From the NCBI GenBank assembly GCA_015062745.1, contig SUUB01000004.1, forward strand, positions 62,323 to 105,601: 43,279 bases of DNA. The letters run 5' to 3'. The notes below the pieces were generated by a model. That model worked only from the letters and a program-made list of their open reading frames with translations, made no database searches and was not told where the DNA came from. Positions 35,304 to 43,279 of the stretch are shown in pieces. The position numbers and the translations under genes were made by a program. Numbering within the stretch: the stretch's first letter is position 1; every line of letters starts with the position of its first letter. Origin of the DNA: Actinomycetaceae bacterium (GTDB lineage: Bacteria > Actinomycetota > Actinomycetes > Actinomycetales > Actinomycetaceae).

Positions 35304-37004
35304 ATGGTACGGAAAACAGAGCTGACCACAGCTCGCCGGCAGGCAGCGAAAAAGACGGCTGGCGGGGATCCGCGCACGGTCATGCCGGTACGCACCGCCA
35401 CACTCGTCTCGCTCACGGACGACGATGGGAAAGTCGTCGTGTCCATGGGCGGTGAAGAACTGACCCTGCCAGCAGCCCCTGGCGCGTACGTCGAGGACGG
35501 CCGCGTATCCGTCCTCGTGGACACCGCTGGGCGTCCCTACCAGGTGCTAGGACCACTCGAGGCACACCCGGCGAACCTGGACGCCGACATCCAACCGGTG
35601 AAGCGGATCGTACTGCCCGAACTGGCCGGCGACCTGGACGCCGCAAAACACGAGCTCGAGCAAGCCGGCGCAGCACGCGATGAACGGATCGCGCAGGCTG
35701 AGGAAGCACTACGCCAAGCGGCAGCAACACTGGAAGCAGTCAAAGCCGGTGACATTGAACCTACGGCCGAGCTGTGGCTGAAGTTGCTGCGGGTGGCGGG
35801 TGATGCGACGATCGGCGGTAACCTGCTCGTCCTCGGGGAGATCAACGCGGCCGACCTGACGGTGACCGAGGACCTATGGGCCAAACTCGCCGCCTTCGTC
35901 AAGGTGACCACGGATATGCTGGTCGCCGGGCGTGCGACGATCACCAACGAACTGCTGGTGGATACGCTGCGGGGTAAAACCTTGGTCGGCGTGCAAGTCC
36001 TCGGCGGCCTGTTTGAGTTACTGTCGGCGGTGGAACGCTCAGCGGGCTGGGATCAGTCCCGGTACAGTCAGGCGGTGGAGACGGATTGGCGTGCCACATC
36101 GACCATGATCGAGGATGGCGTATCCGTTGCCGTGCGTTTGGCGGTCCCTGCGGCGTGGCAGTTCGAGCAGGATTGGGACGGCGTCATCTGGCTGAACTAC
36201 CAGCTCGACGCGGCCACAGACCCCGACCGGGCCGTGTCCTTCACCCTCGAATCCACGGCGCACCTGTCGGGAAAGATTGAATGCGGCGGCGACATAACGC
36301 CGATCACCCTACAAAAGGGCACGCCGCAAACCGTGACGTTGGCCGGGGAGCACGTCACCGGCCTACTCCGGATCAAGCTCACCCCGGCCCGAAACCAGAA
36401 CAGCTTCACCGTCTGCATGACTGGCCTCACGGACTCGTACCATGACTACCTGCCCACCGGGCTACGCATCGACCGAGACGACGCCGGGATCGCCCAGCTG
36501 GTCTACACGTCCCCCGCCGGCACATGCGTCCTCAACCCGCTGGGGATTTCGTACACGCCGGCCGGCGGCACCGGTCGCACGGTCGAATGGGGAACCTTCG
36601 TCAACCCGCCCGTGGCTATCGCGTCCCGCACGTCGAACCGTGCCCTGGGCAACGGGAACTGGTACAACGCCGTCTTAGACGCGGCCACCGCATATACGGT
36701 CGGCGGCTTCATCTACGACGACGGCAGGCTCACCGCGCCCGTCTCGGGAGTCTACCGGCTCGGCGGCCTCGGCAAATTCGCGCACCACACCACGGGCCGA
36801 CGCGGCGTCGGCTTCTCTATCAATGATGGCAGTCCGGACACGAACACCGTCTCCGCTGCCGTGTCGGGAACATCGGTCGTCGAGTGTAACGCGCTGGTCC
36901 GGCTGAACGCCGGAGACCGGATCAAACTCATGCTCTACCAGGACTCCGGGACGACACTCGCATCCACGGCCGCCGAGTTCTCCGCCCAATACGTCACCGC
37001 ATAA
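35304..37004 (+). CDS. Minor tail/receptor-binding protein with C1q/TNF-like C-terminus
   Basis: Coiled coil then ...GRLTAPVSGVYRLGGLGKFAHHTTGRRGVGFSINDGSPDTNTVSAAVSGTSVVECNALVRLNAGDRIKLMLYQDSGTTLASTAAEFSAQYVTA. Confidence 0.7.
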   Translation: MVRKTELTTARRQAAKKTAGGDPRTVMPVRTATLVSLTDDDGKVVVSMGGEELTLPAAPGAYVEDGRVSVLVDTAGRPYQVLGPLEAHPANLDADIQPVKRIVLPELAGDLDAAKHELEQAGAARDERIAQAEEALRQAAATLEAVKAGDIEPTAELWLKLLRVAGDATIGGNLLVLGEINAADLTVTEDLWAKLAAFVKVTTDMLVAGRATITNELLVDTLRGKTLVGVQVLGGLFELLSAVERSAGWDQSRYSQAVETDWRATSTMIEDGVSVAVRLAVPAAWQFEQDWDGVIWLNYQLDAATDPDRAVSFTLESTAHLSGKIECGGDITPITLQKGTPQTVTLAGEHVTGLLRIKLTPARNQNSFTVCMTGLTDSYHDYLPTGLRIDRDDAGIAQLVYTSPAGTCVLNPLGISYTPAGGTGRTVEWGTFVNPPVAIASRTSNRALGNGNWYNAVLDAATAYTVGGFIYDDGRLTAPVSGVYRLGGLGKFAHHTTGRRGVGFSINDGSPDTNTVSAAVSGTSVVECNALVRLNAGDRIKLMLYQDSGTTLASTAAEFSAQYVTA

Positions 37005-37028
37005 CCAACCAGAGGAAGGACACGGGTT

Positions 37029-37517
37029 ATGGCTGTCGAGATAGACCTGACGACCATTAGTGAGACGGAGTGGGGTGATTTCTATGCCGCCGTGCTGCGA
37101 GAGCAGCAACGACGGCTTCTCCTCGCCACCGCCGCCCAACAAGCCGAAACACTCGCGGCGCAGTACGCGGCCGCCGTTGAGACGCAGCCGGCACGCCAGC
37201 TCGCCGACATCCCCACCACGGGCGCGGTCGGCCCCGGCGAGAAAGTCATCATCGACGGCATCACGTGGGAGAACGTGTCTGGGGCGTGGCTCTCCCCACA
37301 CACGGCAGGACCGGACGTGTACCCGCTGGGCTGGCGCAACACGGCCCTCGCCGCACCAGGCGCGGGAGACGCCTACCCGGCATGGGCCGTCGGCGTCGCC
37401 TACACGACTGGCACGCTGGTGACCTATCAGGGCACCGTGTACCGGTGCGTCATCGCCCACACATCACAAGCCGACTGGACACCACCGGTCGTGCCCGCAC
37501 TCTGGACCATCGCATAA
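37029..37517 (+). CDS. Tail protein with CBM5/12-type carbohydrate-binding module
   Basis: YPAWAVGVAYTTGTLVTYQGTVYRCVIAHTSQADWTPPVVPALWTIA. Confidence 0.78.
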   Translation: MAVEIDLTTISETEWGDFYAAVLREQQRRLLLATAAQQAETLAAQYAAAVETQPARQLADIPTTGAVGPGEKVIIDGITWENVSGAWLSPHTAGPDVYPLGWRNTALAAPGAGDAYPAWAVGVAYTTGTLVTYQGTVYRCVIAHTSQADWTPPVVPALWTIA

Positions 37518-37528
37518 GGGAGATTCCA

Positions 37529-38206
37529 TTGCCCATCATCGACCTGTTTAAGCGTGTCCTCCCGAAGGTTGGGACATCCGCCGCCGACTCTGACGGCCCC
37601 GTCAACATTCAAACCGTGTTCGAGGATTTCTCGTCGTCCCTGCACTCCCCGATCCCCGTCGCAGACCAGACAGAGGCAGATCAGATCGCCTCCGCCGCAC
37701 CCGCCACCGCCTTCCCACTGTTCGTGTTCAACCAATCGACCGTCACATTAGACGTCATGGCACAGCAGGGCGGCGCGTGGGACATGGTCGGTGGTCGCCC
37801 CCACGGGCTGACCGCCACCCTGTACCAGACCAACCTACCCAACGGCGTCGTGAAAAATCTCGGCATCGGATCCATCACCCGGCAAACCGAAGGGTGGGCA
37901 CTGTCGTCCGATAACGTCCGCCTGACCGTGCCCTCCACTGGCCTGTATCTCGTCCAGGCGAATATCAATGTGTCCGGCGACTCACAAACCCTCGGCAGAG
38001 TCTTCACAGAGTTCGAGGTCGAGGGGCAGAAGTATCGGACGGGATCGGCCGCCGAAGACCAGATGAATTTCATGGCAGTGATTCCTATAACCGCAGGGTC
38101 CACCATCGCCACCTACTTCTACCACTCGGCCGGTGGCACCCGATCCGTCCAACAGGGCGTACTCACGGTCGTTCAGACACTCGCACCCCGGTGGAAGCGA
38201 GGCTAA
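37529..38206 (+). CDS. Tail protein with C1q-like fold C-terminus (TTG start)
   Basis: LPIIDLFKRVLPKVGTSAADSDGPVNIQTVFEDF...VPSTGLYLVQANINVSGDSQTLGRVFTEFEVEGQKYRTGSAAEDQMNFMAVIPITAGSTIATYFYHSAGGTRSV. Confidence 0.65.
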   Translation: MPIIDLFKRVLPKVGTSAADSDGPVNIQTVFEDFSSSLHSPIPVADQTEADQIASAAPATAFPLFVFNQSTVTLDVMAQQGGAWDMVGGRPHGLTATLYQTNLPNGVVKNLGIGSITRQTEGWALSSDNVRLTVPSTGLYLVQANINVSGDSQTLGRVFTEFEVEGQKYRTGSAAEDQMNFMAVIPITAGSTIATYFYHSAGGTRSVQQGVLTVVQTLAPRWKRG

Positions 38207-38207
38207 C

Positions 38208-38696
38208 ATGCCCTCTCCTTTGCTTGATACTGCTGTGATTGTTGCCGTGGTCGCCATGATTGGCGGTGTTGTCACCGCGGGGATTTCCGCACTCGTGCAG
38301 CGGCGGAACGCCCGCGCAGACTACAGTCTCGCCGTGCTGGCCCGTACCGTAGACGAGCTACAAGAGCAGGTACGGGACGCCGAGACCCGGACGACCAGGC
38401 TACGGGAAAGCCTGGACCAGATGGACGCCAAATTCTCCCGCCTGCGCCGCGAACTAGGACAAGCCAGGGATCACGAGCTCGCACTGTCCCAGCAGGTAGG
38501 CGTCTGGCAAGACCACGTCTCCCGGCTGGAACGGCATATCAATCTGCAACTACCACCCCCGCCGCCGGCACGGCCCTTGGCTGCTGTCGCCCAATCCGAC
38601 CGAGGCACAAGACTCGCATCAGTTCCGGCTCACGACGACAACGGCGAGATCCCCAATGATGACAGCGACGACGACGAAGAAGGAGACCAAGCATGA
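38208..38696 (+). CDS. Membrane-anchored coiled-coil protein (lysis region)
   Basis: N-terminal TM VIVAVVAMIGGVVTAGISAL then coiled coil and acidic tail. Confidence 0.65.
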   Translation: MPSPLLDTAVIVAVVAMIGGVVTAGISALVQRRNARADYSLAVLARTVDELQEQVRDAETRTTRLRESLDQMDAKFSRLRRELGQARDHELALSQQVGVWQDHVSRLERHINLQLPPPPPARPLAAVAQSDRGTRLASVPAHDDNGEIPNDDSDDDEEGDQA

Positions 38697-39598
38697 CAAG
38701 CATTCTGCATGGCGTGGATGTGCACGCCCGTTACCAAGCCGGATGGCCGCAGTCGAGCGTGCCCGGCGTGGATTTCGTGATCGCGAAGGCCACCGGCGGC
38801 ACATCGCTGGTGATCTCCGGCTGGAAATCCATGCTGGCCGGAGCTGCCCGTACCGGTGTCTACCATTACGCCCGCGAACGCGGCCGGGCAGGAACACCTG
38901 CAGCGGAGGCCGCGAACTTCATCCGGCAAGCAGCCCTTGCCCCGTCTGACGCGCTCCTCGTCCTCGACTGGGAGGAAGCATCCGGGAACAACCTCGGTGA
39001 CGCGGACTGGATCCTGGAATGGATGCGGCTGGTCGAGCAGGCCCTCGGCCGACGTCCTATCTTCTACACGTACCGGGCCACTCTGCTTGCCCACCCGTCC
39101 CTACGCCGCGTCCAGCAGGCCGGATATCCGCTCTGGTACGCCCGGTACCCGTACAGTGCCCCGGTCGGCTGGAAATCCTATGCGCAGCCGACCGACGTGC
39201 CCTACTGGGGCCGACCAGCCATCTGGCAGTACTCGTCGGCCGGAGGGGTTCCCGGCTGGCAGGGAGCACTGGATCTGAACATTTTCTACGGTGGGGCCGC
39301 TCAGTGGGCGGCCCTTACTGCTGCTAAAGCCGTCACGGCAGCAACCACACGACACAACACACGAGGAGGGATTTTCGGCGACATGTACACCCACATCATC
39401 TTCCAGGTCGGCAACGCCATCTGCATCGCCAACGTCGCGGCAGGCACGTGGCGACGCATGCCCAACACGCAGACCTTTACCGAGACGGTCACCATGCTGC
39501 AACGCGCCAAAGCGACCATGGTCGAATGGCGGCATATCAACGCGTCCAAATCCAACAACGTAGTGAATCCTGCCGTGTTCGGCGTGGAGGTGAAATGA
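38693..39598 (+). CDS. Endolysin, GH25 muramidase
   Basis: HGVDVHARYQAGWPQSSVPGVDFVIAKATGG...TGVYHYARERG...ALLVLDWEEASG...PIFYTYRATL...PLWYARYPY...IWQYSSAGGVPGWQGALDLNIF. Confidence 0.93.
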   Translation: MTSILHGVDVHARYQAGWPQSSVPGVDFVIAKATGGTSLVISGWKSMLAGAARTGVYHYARERGRAGTPAAEAANFIRQAALAPSDALLVLDWEEASGNNLGDADWILEWMRLVEQALGRRPIFYTYRATLLAHPSLRRVQQAGYPLWYARYPYSAPVGWKSYAQPTDVPYWGRPAIWQYSSAGGVPGWQGALDLNIFYGGAAQWAALTAAKAVTAATTRHNTRGGIFGDMYTHIIFQVGNAICIANVAAGTWRRMPNTQTFTETVTMLQRAKATMVEWRHINASKSNNVVNPAVFGVEVK

Positions 39599-40080
39599 TG
39601 ACAACCCTCGACATGCAAACGGAGATCTTCACCGGCATCGCTGCGGCCGCTGCCCCTTTTATCACGGCCTTGTTCCAACGCGTGCACTGGTCCTCAGCAG
39701 TGAAGCGGATCGTCGCCCTCGTCGTCTCCGTGGTCCTGGCCACGGTGACCGTCATAGTCAACGGGGTGACGGATTGGTCGGATATTCTCACGGTTGCTGC
39801 CATGGTGATCGCAGGATCCCAGGTGATCTACTCGGCAGTCTACCCGGCAGCGAAGGCCGTCACCCGAGCCGCAACCCCAACCGTGACGACGGAAACCACA
39901 GACCTGCGCCAAGACGCAGGAACGGAAAACATGCCGGACTATGCGACAGCCTCGCTCGACGACACTATCGCAGCAGTGTTGGCCGAAGCCCGGCTGACCG
40001 TCGCCGCTGAAACCGACGACGGCGACGTCGAACTGGTCGAGGATACCGCAGACGTAACAACTGTCCAGGACAACGTTTAG
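39595..40080 (+). CDS. Holin
   Basis: Hydrophobic N-terminal segments IVALVVSVVLATVTVIVNGVTDWSDILTVAAMVIAGSQVIYSAVYPAAKAV; adjacent to endolysin. Confidence 0.75.
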   Translation: MMTTLDMQTEIFTGIAAAAAPFITALFQRVHWSSAVKRIVALVVSVVLATVTVIVNGVTDWSDILTVAAMVIAGSQVIYSAVYPAAKAVTRAATPTVTTETTDLRQDAGTENMPDYATASLDDTIAAVLAEARLTVAAETDDGDVELVEDTADVTTVQDNV

Positions 40081-40099
40081 TCCGCCTATGTTCAAGCAG

Positions 40100-40136
40100 A
40101 TTGGCCCCACCCTTGCCGGGTGGGGCCAATCTTTTT
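40100..40136 (+). terminator. Strong rho-independent terminator ending late operon
   Basis: ATTGGCCCCACCC-TTGCC-GGGTGGGGCCAATCTTTTTG. Confidence 0.92.
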
Positions 40137-40140
40137 GTTT

Positions 40141-40560
40141 CTAGGCGGCGTGACCGCCCGTGTCGTGCGACACCGCCGTCGCGGGAATAAACCATGTCTT
40201 GCCGACCTTCGTCGCCGCCAGTACCCCGGTGTGGATCCTGTGCAGCACTCCCTGCCGTGACAGCCCCAGGACGTCAGCCGCCTGCGATACTGACAGCAGC
40301 TCCGGCAGCGGCTCCAGGCCGTGTATCCGGTCAAACTCCTCACTCGTCCGGACGGTCAGCGCTCGCGGTTCGCCGACCGTGCTAGCGACGGCAAGCAGTG
40401 TCAAGATGGCCTGCTGCAGGCTGTCAGCGGGCAGTGACAGGGTAACGCTCCACCCGTGAGGCGCGGGACCGACAGCGGCGTGATAGTCCGCCAGGCGCTC
40501 GAGCAGATCCTCGTCGCTAAGCGTTGTCGTGATGGTAATAACGCCTGTGTACTCCACCAT
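40141..40560 (-). CDS. HTH (excisionase-family) protein, putative antitoxin partner
   Basis: MVEYTGVITITTTLSDEDLLERLADYHAAVGPAPHGWSVTLSLP...LLSVSQAADVLGLSRQGVLHRIHTGVLAATKVGKTWFIPATAV. Confidence 0.65.
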   Translation of the reverse strand: MVEYTGVITITTTLSDEDLLERLADYHAAVGPAPHGWSVTLSLPADSLQQAILTLLAVASTVGEPRALTVRTSEEFDRIHGLEPLPELLSVSQAADVLGLSRQGVLHRIHTGVLAATKVGKTWFIPATAVSHDTGGHAA

Positions 40561-40585
40561 TTCGCGGTATCCTTTCTGTGTGTGG

Positions 40586-40617
40586 GTGGCTACCCGGTTG
40601 TTACACCGGGTAGCCAC
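40586..40617 (-). promoter_or_regulatory. Hairpin between the two TA-like genes
   Basis: GTGGCTACCCGG / CCGGGTAGCCAC, perfect 12-bp arms, 8-nt loop, no U-tract. Confidence 0.6.
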
Positions 40618-40622
40618 TCGGC

Positions 40623-40823
40623 CTATCTGCGGAAGCCCGCTCGCCTCAGGTACGCCATCGCATTCTTCAGCGACCGCGACGAGGACGGAGTGCCCGGCAG
40701 TGTCGTGATCAGCGTGCCATCCCGGTACACCTTCACGTGGCCACGGGACGTGCGCTCCGTCGTGAACCCTGCCGCTTCCAGCTCCTTTACGAGCTTCCGC
40801 ACTTCCTTGTCCATTCTAACCAC
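40623..40823 (-). CDS. HicA-like mRNA interferase toxin
   Basis: MVRMDKEVRKLVKELEAAGFTTERTSRGHVKVYRDGTLITTLPGTPSSSRSLKNAMAYLRRAGFRR; HicA-like G-F...GHxKVY...LPGTPSSxRS. Confidence 0.75.
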   Translation of the reverse strand: MVRMDKEVRKLVKELEAAGFTTERTSRGHVKVYRDGTLITTLPGTPSSSRSLKNAMAYLRRAGFRR

Positions 40824-40844
40824 CTCCTTCCGTTTGACACTAAT

Positions 40845-40873
40845 ATTCTATCCAATTATTTGTCAATTGACAA
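40845..40873 (-). promoter_or_regulatory. Promoter TTGTCA-17-TAGAAT with overlapping palindromic operator TTGTCAATTGACAA
   Basis: Palindrome 40860..40873 covers the -35 (40873..40868); -10 at 40850..40845. Confidence 0.6.
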
Positions 40874-40926
40874 GCGGAAGGGTGTGGGGCAGTTGTGTGT
40901 TCTGCCACGTTCCAACTATTGCCCGG

Positions 40927-41178
40927 CTAGGGTGTGAGTTGTTGCTGCGCGCGCTTCACGACGGTTGCCATTGGTAACCCGAGCGCCTCGGCTAGTGCCA
41001 CCACGTCACGCGCATAAAATGGTCTCTGCGCCGCAAGGATCAGATACACCCGGGTCGGAGCTAGGTTTGCTTGGGCAGATACCGTCCGATAGGAGACCCC
41101 TTGCCGAATCATCTCGCTCGTAAAAACTGCCGCGAGTGCACGATCAATAGCCCCTGCCGTAACAGACGTGCGTGCCAT
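40927..41178 (-). CDS. HTH regulator
   Basis: EMIRQGVSYRTVSAQANLAPTRVYLILAAQRPFYARDVVALAEALGLPMATVVKRA. Confidence 0.7.
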   Translation of the reverse strand: MARTSVTAGAIDRALAAVFTSEMIRQGVSYRTVSAQANLAPTRVYLILAAQRPFYARDVVALAEALGLPMATVVKRAQQQLTP

Positions 41179-41454
41179 TCACAACTCCTCGTCACGTTGG
41201 CCTGCGGACTCCATATGCGCCTGGACCTGTTGTAACACGGTGGCGGCATCTAGCTCGAAAGCGTCCGTGAGTCTCTGGACATCGCCGACGTAAAACGGTG
41301 CTCTACCAGCCAGCAGGCGGTGGGCTCGTGTGCGTGAGACCCCCGATAGGGCACTAATCTGATCGTAGGTGTACGCATGTCGCTGCATCTCGCTAAGGAA
41401 GACCCGTGCGAACGCGTGATCAAGCGGGCCGGAGGTCATTGCTGCTCGTACCAT
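41179..41454 (-). CDS. HTH regulator, tandem paralog of 40927..41178
   Basis: EMQRHAYTYDQISALSGVSRTRAHRLLAGRAPFYVGDVQRLTDAFELDAATVLQQV. Confidence 0.7.
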   Translation of the reverse strand: MVRAAMTSGPLDHAFARVFLSEMQRHAYTYDQISALSGVSRTRAHRLLAGRAPFYVGDVQRLTDAFELDAATVLQQVQAHMESAGQRDEEL

Positions 41455-41479
41455 CGTTTAACTCTACCCCGACGGCGGG

Positions 41480-42718
41480 TTATGGTTGCAGATTCGGCAG
41501 CAGCGTCGTCATGTACTGGTCATAGGCGGCAACGGCGTCGAGCTGATCTTCGACTTCGCGGTGCGTGTAGTGGGCGGTCATGTCCTCAGACGAGTGGCCC
41601 ATGATCTCTTGTCGTGTCCGGTCGGCGATGCCGGCGGCCCTCATGAGCGTCGCGGTGGAGTGTCGCAGCGCGTACAGCGGGTAGTGCGGCAGGGCGGCTC
41701 GCTCCAGCATCTCACACCACATGTCATAGTCCCGGCGCGGATGCACCGGCACCCCAGGAGATGTTTCGAACACGAACCGGGCCGGCGGAACGTCAAGCAC
41801 CTCAAAATACCTGGTCATAACCTGTACCGCGAGCGCACCAAGAGCGATCGGCCGGGTTGATCGGACGGACTTGGGTGGGAGGAGCCAGAGACTACCATGC
41901 ACCTGCTCGGCGTCGAGGTGGTCGGGGACGTGGAAGCGGCGGGCGGGACAGTCAGCGGCCCGCTTGCGGCCGCAGGTGTTATGGCAGCCGTGGGCGTACG
42001 ACAGGGCGGCGAGTTCGCGGGTGAGGGATACCCAGGCGGCTCCTGGCGTCAGGTCGAGGCGGTAGAGCTCGAGACCGAGTATCTCACCCTGTCGGGCGGA
42101 GGTGAGCAGGGCGAGGATGACACGGGCAAGGTAGGGCTGGTCCGCGTTGGCGGTGATGAGCTGCACGAGGTGCTCTGGCGGCATGGCGTCCCGGCGGCCT
42201 GTCTTCGCGCGGGGAGCATCGGCGGCGCGCACCGGGTTCCGGCGGATAAGCCCCTTCCTTTCGGCGTCGGCGAAGGCGCGGCCGAGGATCCGATGTGTTT
42301 GGAGTGCGCTCGCGGCGGCCCCGCCGCTGTCGATGATTCCGGCGGTTACGCGCTCGATATCGAGTGGCGTGATTTTGTCGAGGTGCCGCCGGCCGATGAC
42401 GGGCAGGACATGTAGCTCGATCTTGGATCGGTATCCGTCCCACGTGGAGGGTTTGAGCGTGGTGCGGCGTAGGGTGAGCCAGTCGGTGAGGTAGGTGGCC
42501 ACGGTCGGTGTTTGGGTGGCGAGGTCTCCGGCGGCGTCGAGCTCGCGGCGCATCTCCGCCAACTTTCGCTGCGCGACGCTTTTGGTCCGGCCGGTGCGTA
42601 CCTTCCGGCGCTGCTTCCCCGTGAGCGGATCGGACGGGAGGGTGAGGGCAGCGCACCACTTACCGTCGGCCCGCTGGTAGATCGATCCGGATCCGGCGTC
42701 CCGACGCTTCGTCGCCAT
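41480..42718 (-). CDS. int: Tyrosine-type site-specific integrase
   Basis: N-terminal SAM-like arm domain and catalytic LYALRHSTATLMRAAGIADRTRQEIMGHSSEDMTAHYTHR; adjacent to attR. Confidence 0.95.
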   Translation of the reverse strand: MATKRRDAGSGSIYQRADGKWCAALTLPSDPLTGKQRRKVRTGRTKSVAQRKLAEMRRELDAAGDLATQTPTVATYLTDWLTLRRTTLKPSTWDGYRSKIELHVLPVIGRRHLDKITPLDIERVTAGIIDSGGAAASALQTHRILGRAFADAERKGLIRRNPVRAADAPRAKTGRRDAMPPEHLVQLITANADQPYLARVILALLTSARQGEILGLELYRLDLTPGAAWVSLTRELAALSYAHGCHNTCGRKRAADCPARRFHVPDHLDAEQVHGSLWLLPPKSVRSTRPIALGALAVQVMTRYFEVLDVPPARFVFETSPGVPVHPRRDYDMWCEMLERAALPHYPLYALRHSTATLMRAAGIADRTRQEIMGHSSEDMTAHYTHREVEDQLDAVAAYDQYMTTLLPNLQP

Positions 42719-42740
42719 AATCGCCTCACGTCCCCTCGTT

Positions 42741-42761
42741 GGTTAGCTAAATGGTTAGCTA
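42741..42761. promoter_or_regulatory. Candidate integrase arm-type sites (right): GGTTAGCTA x2
   Basis: 42741..42749 and 42753..42761, 12-bp spacing, same as left end. Confidence 0.6.
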
Positions 42762-42845
42762 GACCCAGTCTAGACCAGTCAAGACTGGACATCCTAGAAT
42801 GGCGGAATCTCGCGGTTTTTGTCGGTATCAGTATACCGCACCCAT

Positions 42846-42891
42846 GGACTTTTAATCCGTGGGTTCAGGGTTCGAGTCCCTGTGGGCCTAC
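42846..42891. repeat. attR core (46 bp), tRNA-Lys 3' remnant
   Basis: Perfect copy of 6512..6557. Confidence 0.95.
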
Positions 42892-43089
42892 AGAACGTCG
42901 GCGGGTGAAGAACTACGGGCGATTCGGAATTCTTGCCCTGTGTGCGCACCATCAGACAGCAGAATCACCGCGCCGAAACAACCTGCGGCGTGCGCCTCTC
43001 GTCGGCATACATGGTGAGCTATTTCGCTGGCATACACGGTGAGCTGCGAGGCGTCTCAGAGCTCCGGCCTCGGAACTCAGGGTTCCTGG

Positions 43090-43147
43090 CCCAGGATTCC
43101 AAACCTAGGCCTCCCAACCCAAGACTCCAAACCCGGAACTCCGAACC
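43090..43147. repeat. Degenerate 14-bp tandem repeat (about 4 units) in host flank
   Basis: CCCAGGATTCCAAA / CCTAGGCCTCCCAA / CCCAAGACTCCAAA / CCCGGAACTCCGAA. Confidence 0.6.
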
Positions 43148-43263
43148 AATTTCACGCGACTTTCTGCGTATAAGTGCAGCTTGGGACCATCGTGTGCCGT
43201 CGCCCACTTGTGGCTTCGTAGGCTGGTTGTACACGCAAGACAACAGGACGAAGGAGTTTCCTC

Positions 43264-43279
43264 ATGTCAACGCAAGTTC
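43264..43279 (+). CDS. Start of a CDS truncated by window end
   Basis: RBS-like gaaggag then ATG TCA ACG CAA GTT C (MSTQV...). Confidence 0.45.

Larger units (their letters stand above)
6512..42891. mobile_element. Integrated temperate siphovirus-type prophage (~36.4 kb)
   Basis: Bounded by identical 46-bp att cores; contains integrase, repressors, replication, packaging, head, tail and lysis genes in collinear order. Confidence 0.96.

Overview
Actinobacterial chromosome segment (high GC; mycothiol biosynthesis and WhiB genes) carrying a complete-looking siphovirus-type prophage of about 36.4 kb. It is integrated in the 3' half of a tRNA-Lys(TTT) gene: attL core 6512..6557, attR core 42846..42891, an identical 46-bp duplication. 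Host flanks: left, PPK1 (minus, runs off the window; absent from the ORF track), a membrane protein with an internal duplication, mycothiol synthase MshD and a conserved protein; right, an intergenic region with degenerate tandem repeats and the first codons of a truncated CDS. Prophage order: attL, ImmA/IrrE protease, tail-anchored membrane protein, lipoprotein, DUF4041/T5orf172 GIY-YIG protein, two HTH repressors divergent from a Cro-like gene, small early genes including a WhiB-like protein, RusA, replication initiator (with an origin-like repeat cluster inside the gene), SSB, DUF4326, HNH, terminase, portal, MuF protein, scaffold, capsid, connectors, tail genes with a -1 frameshift, tape measure with M23 domain, tail/receptor-binding proteins, GH25 endolysin, holin, terminator, HicA-like toxin with an unusual HTH partner, tandem HTH paralogs, tyrosine integrase, attR. 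The most exciting candidate is the MuF minor capsid protein, whose C-terminus looks like a bacterial EndoU ribonuclease toxin, followed directly by a small acidic ORF that may be its immunity protein and then a terminator. All calls come from reading the sequence by eye; no database search was run.
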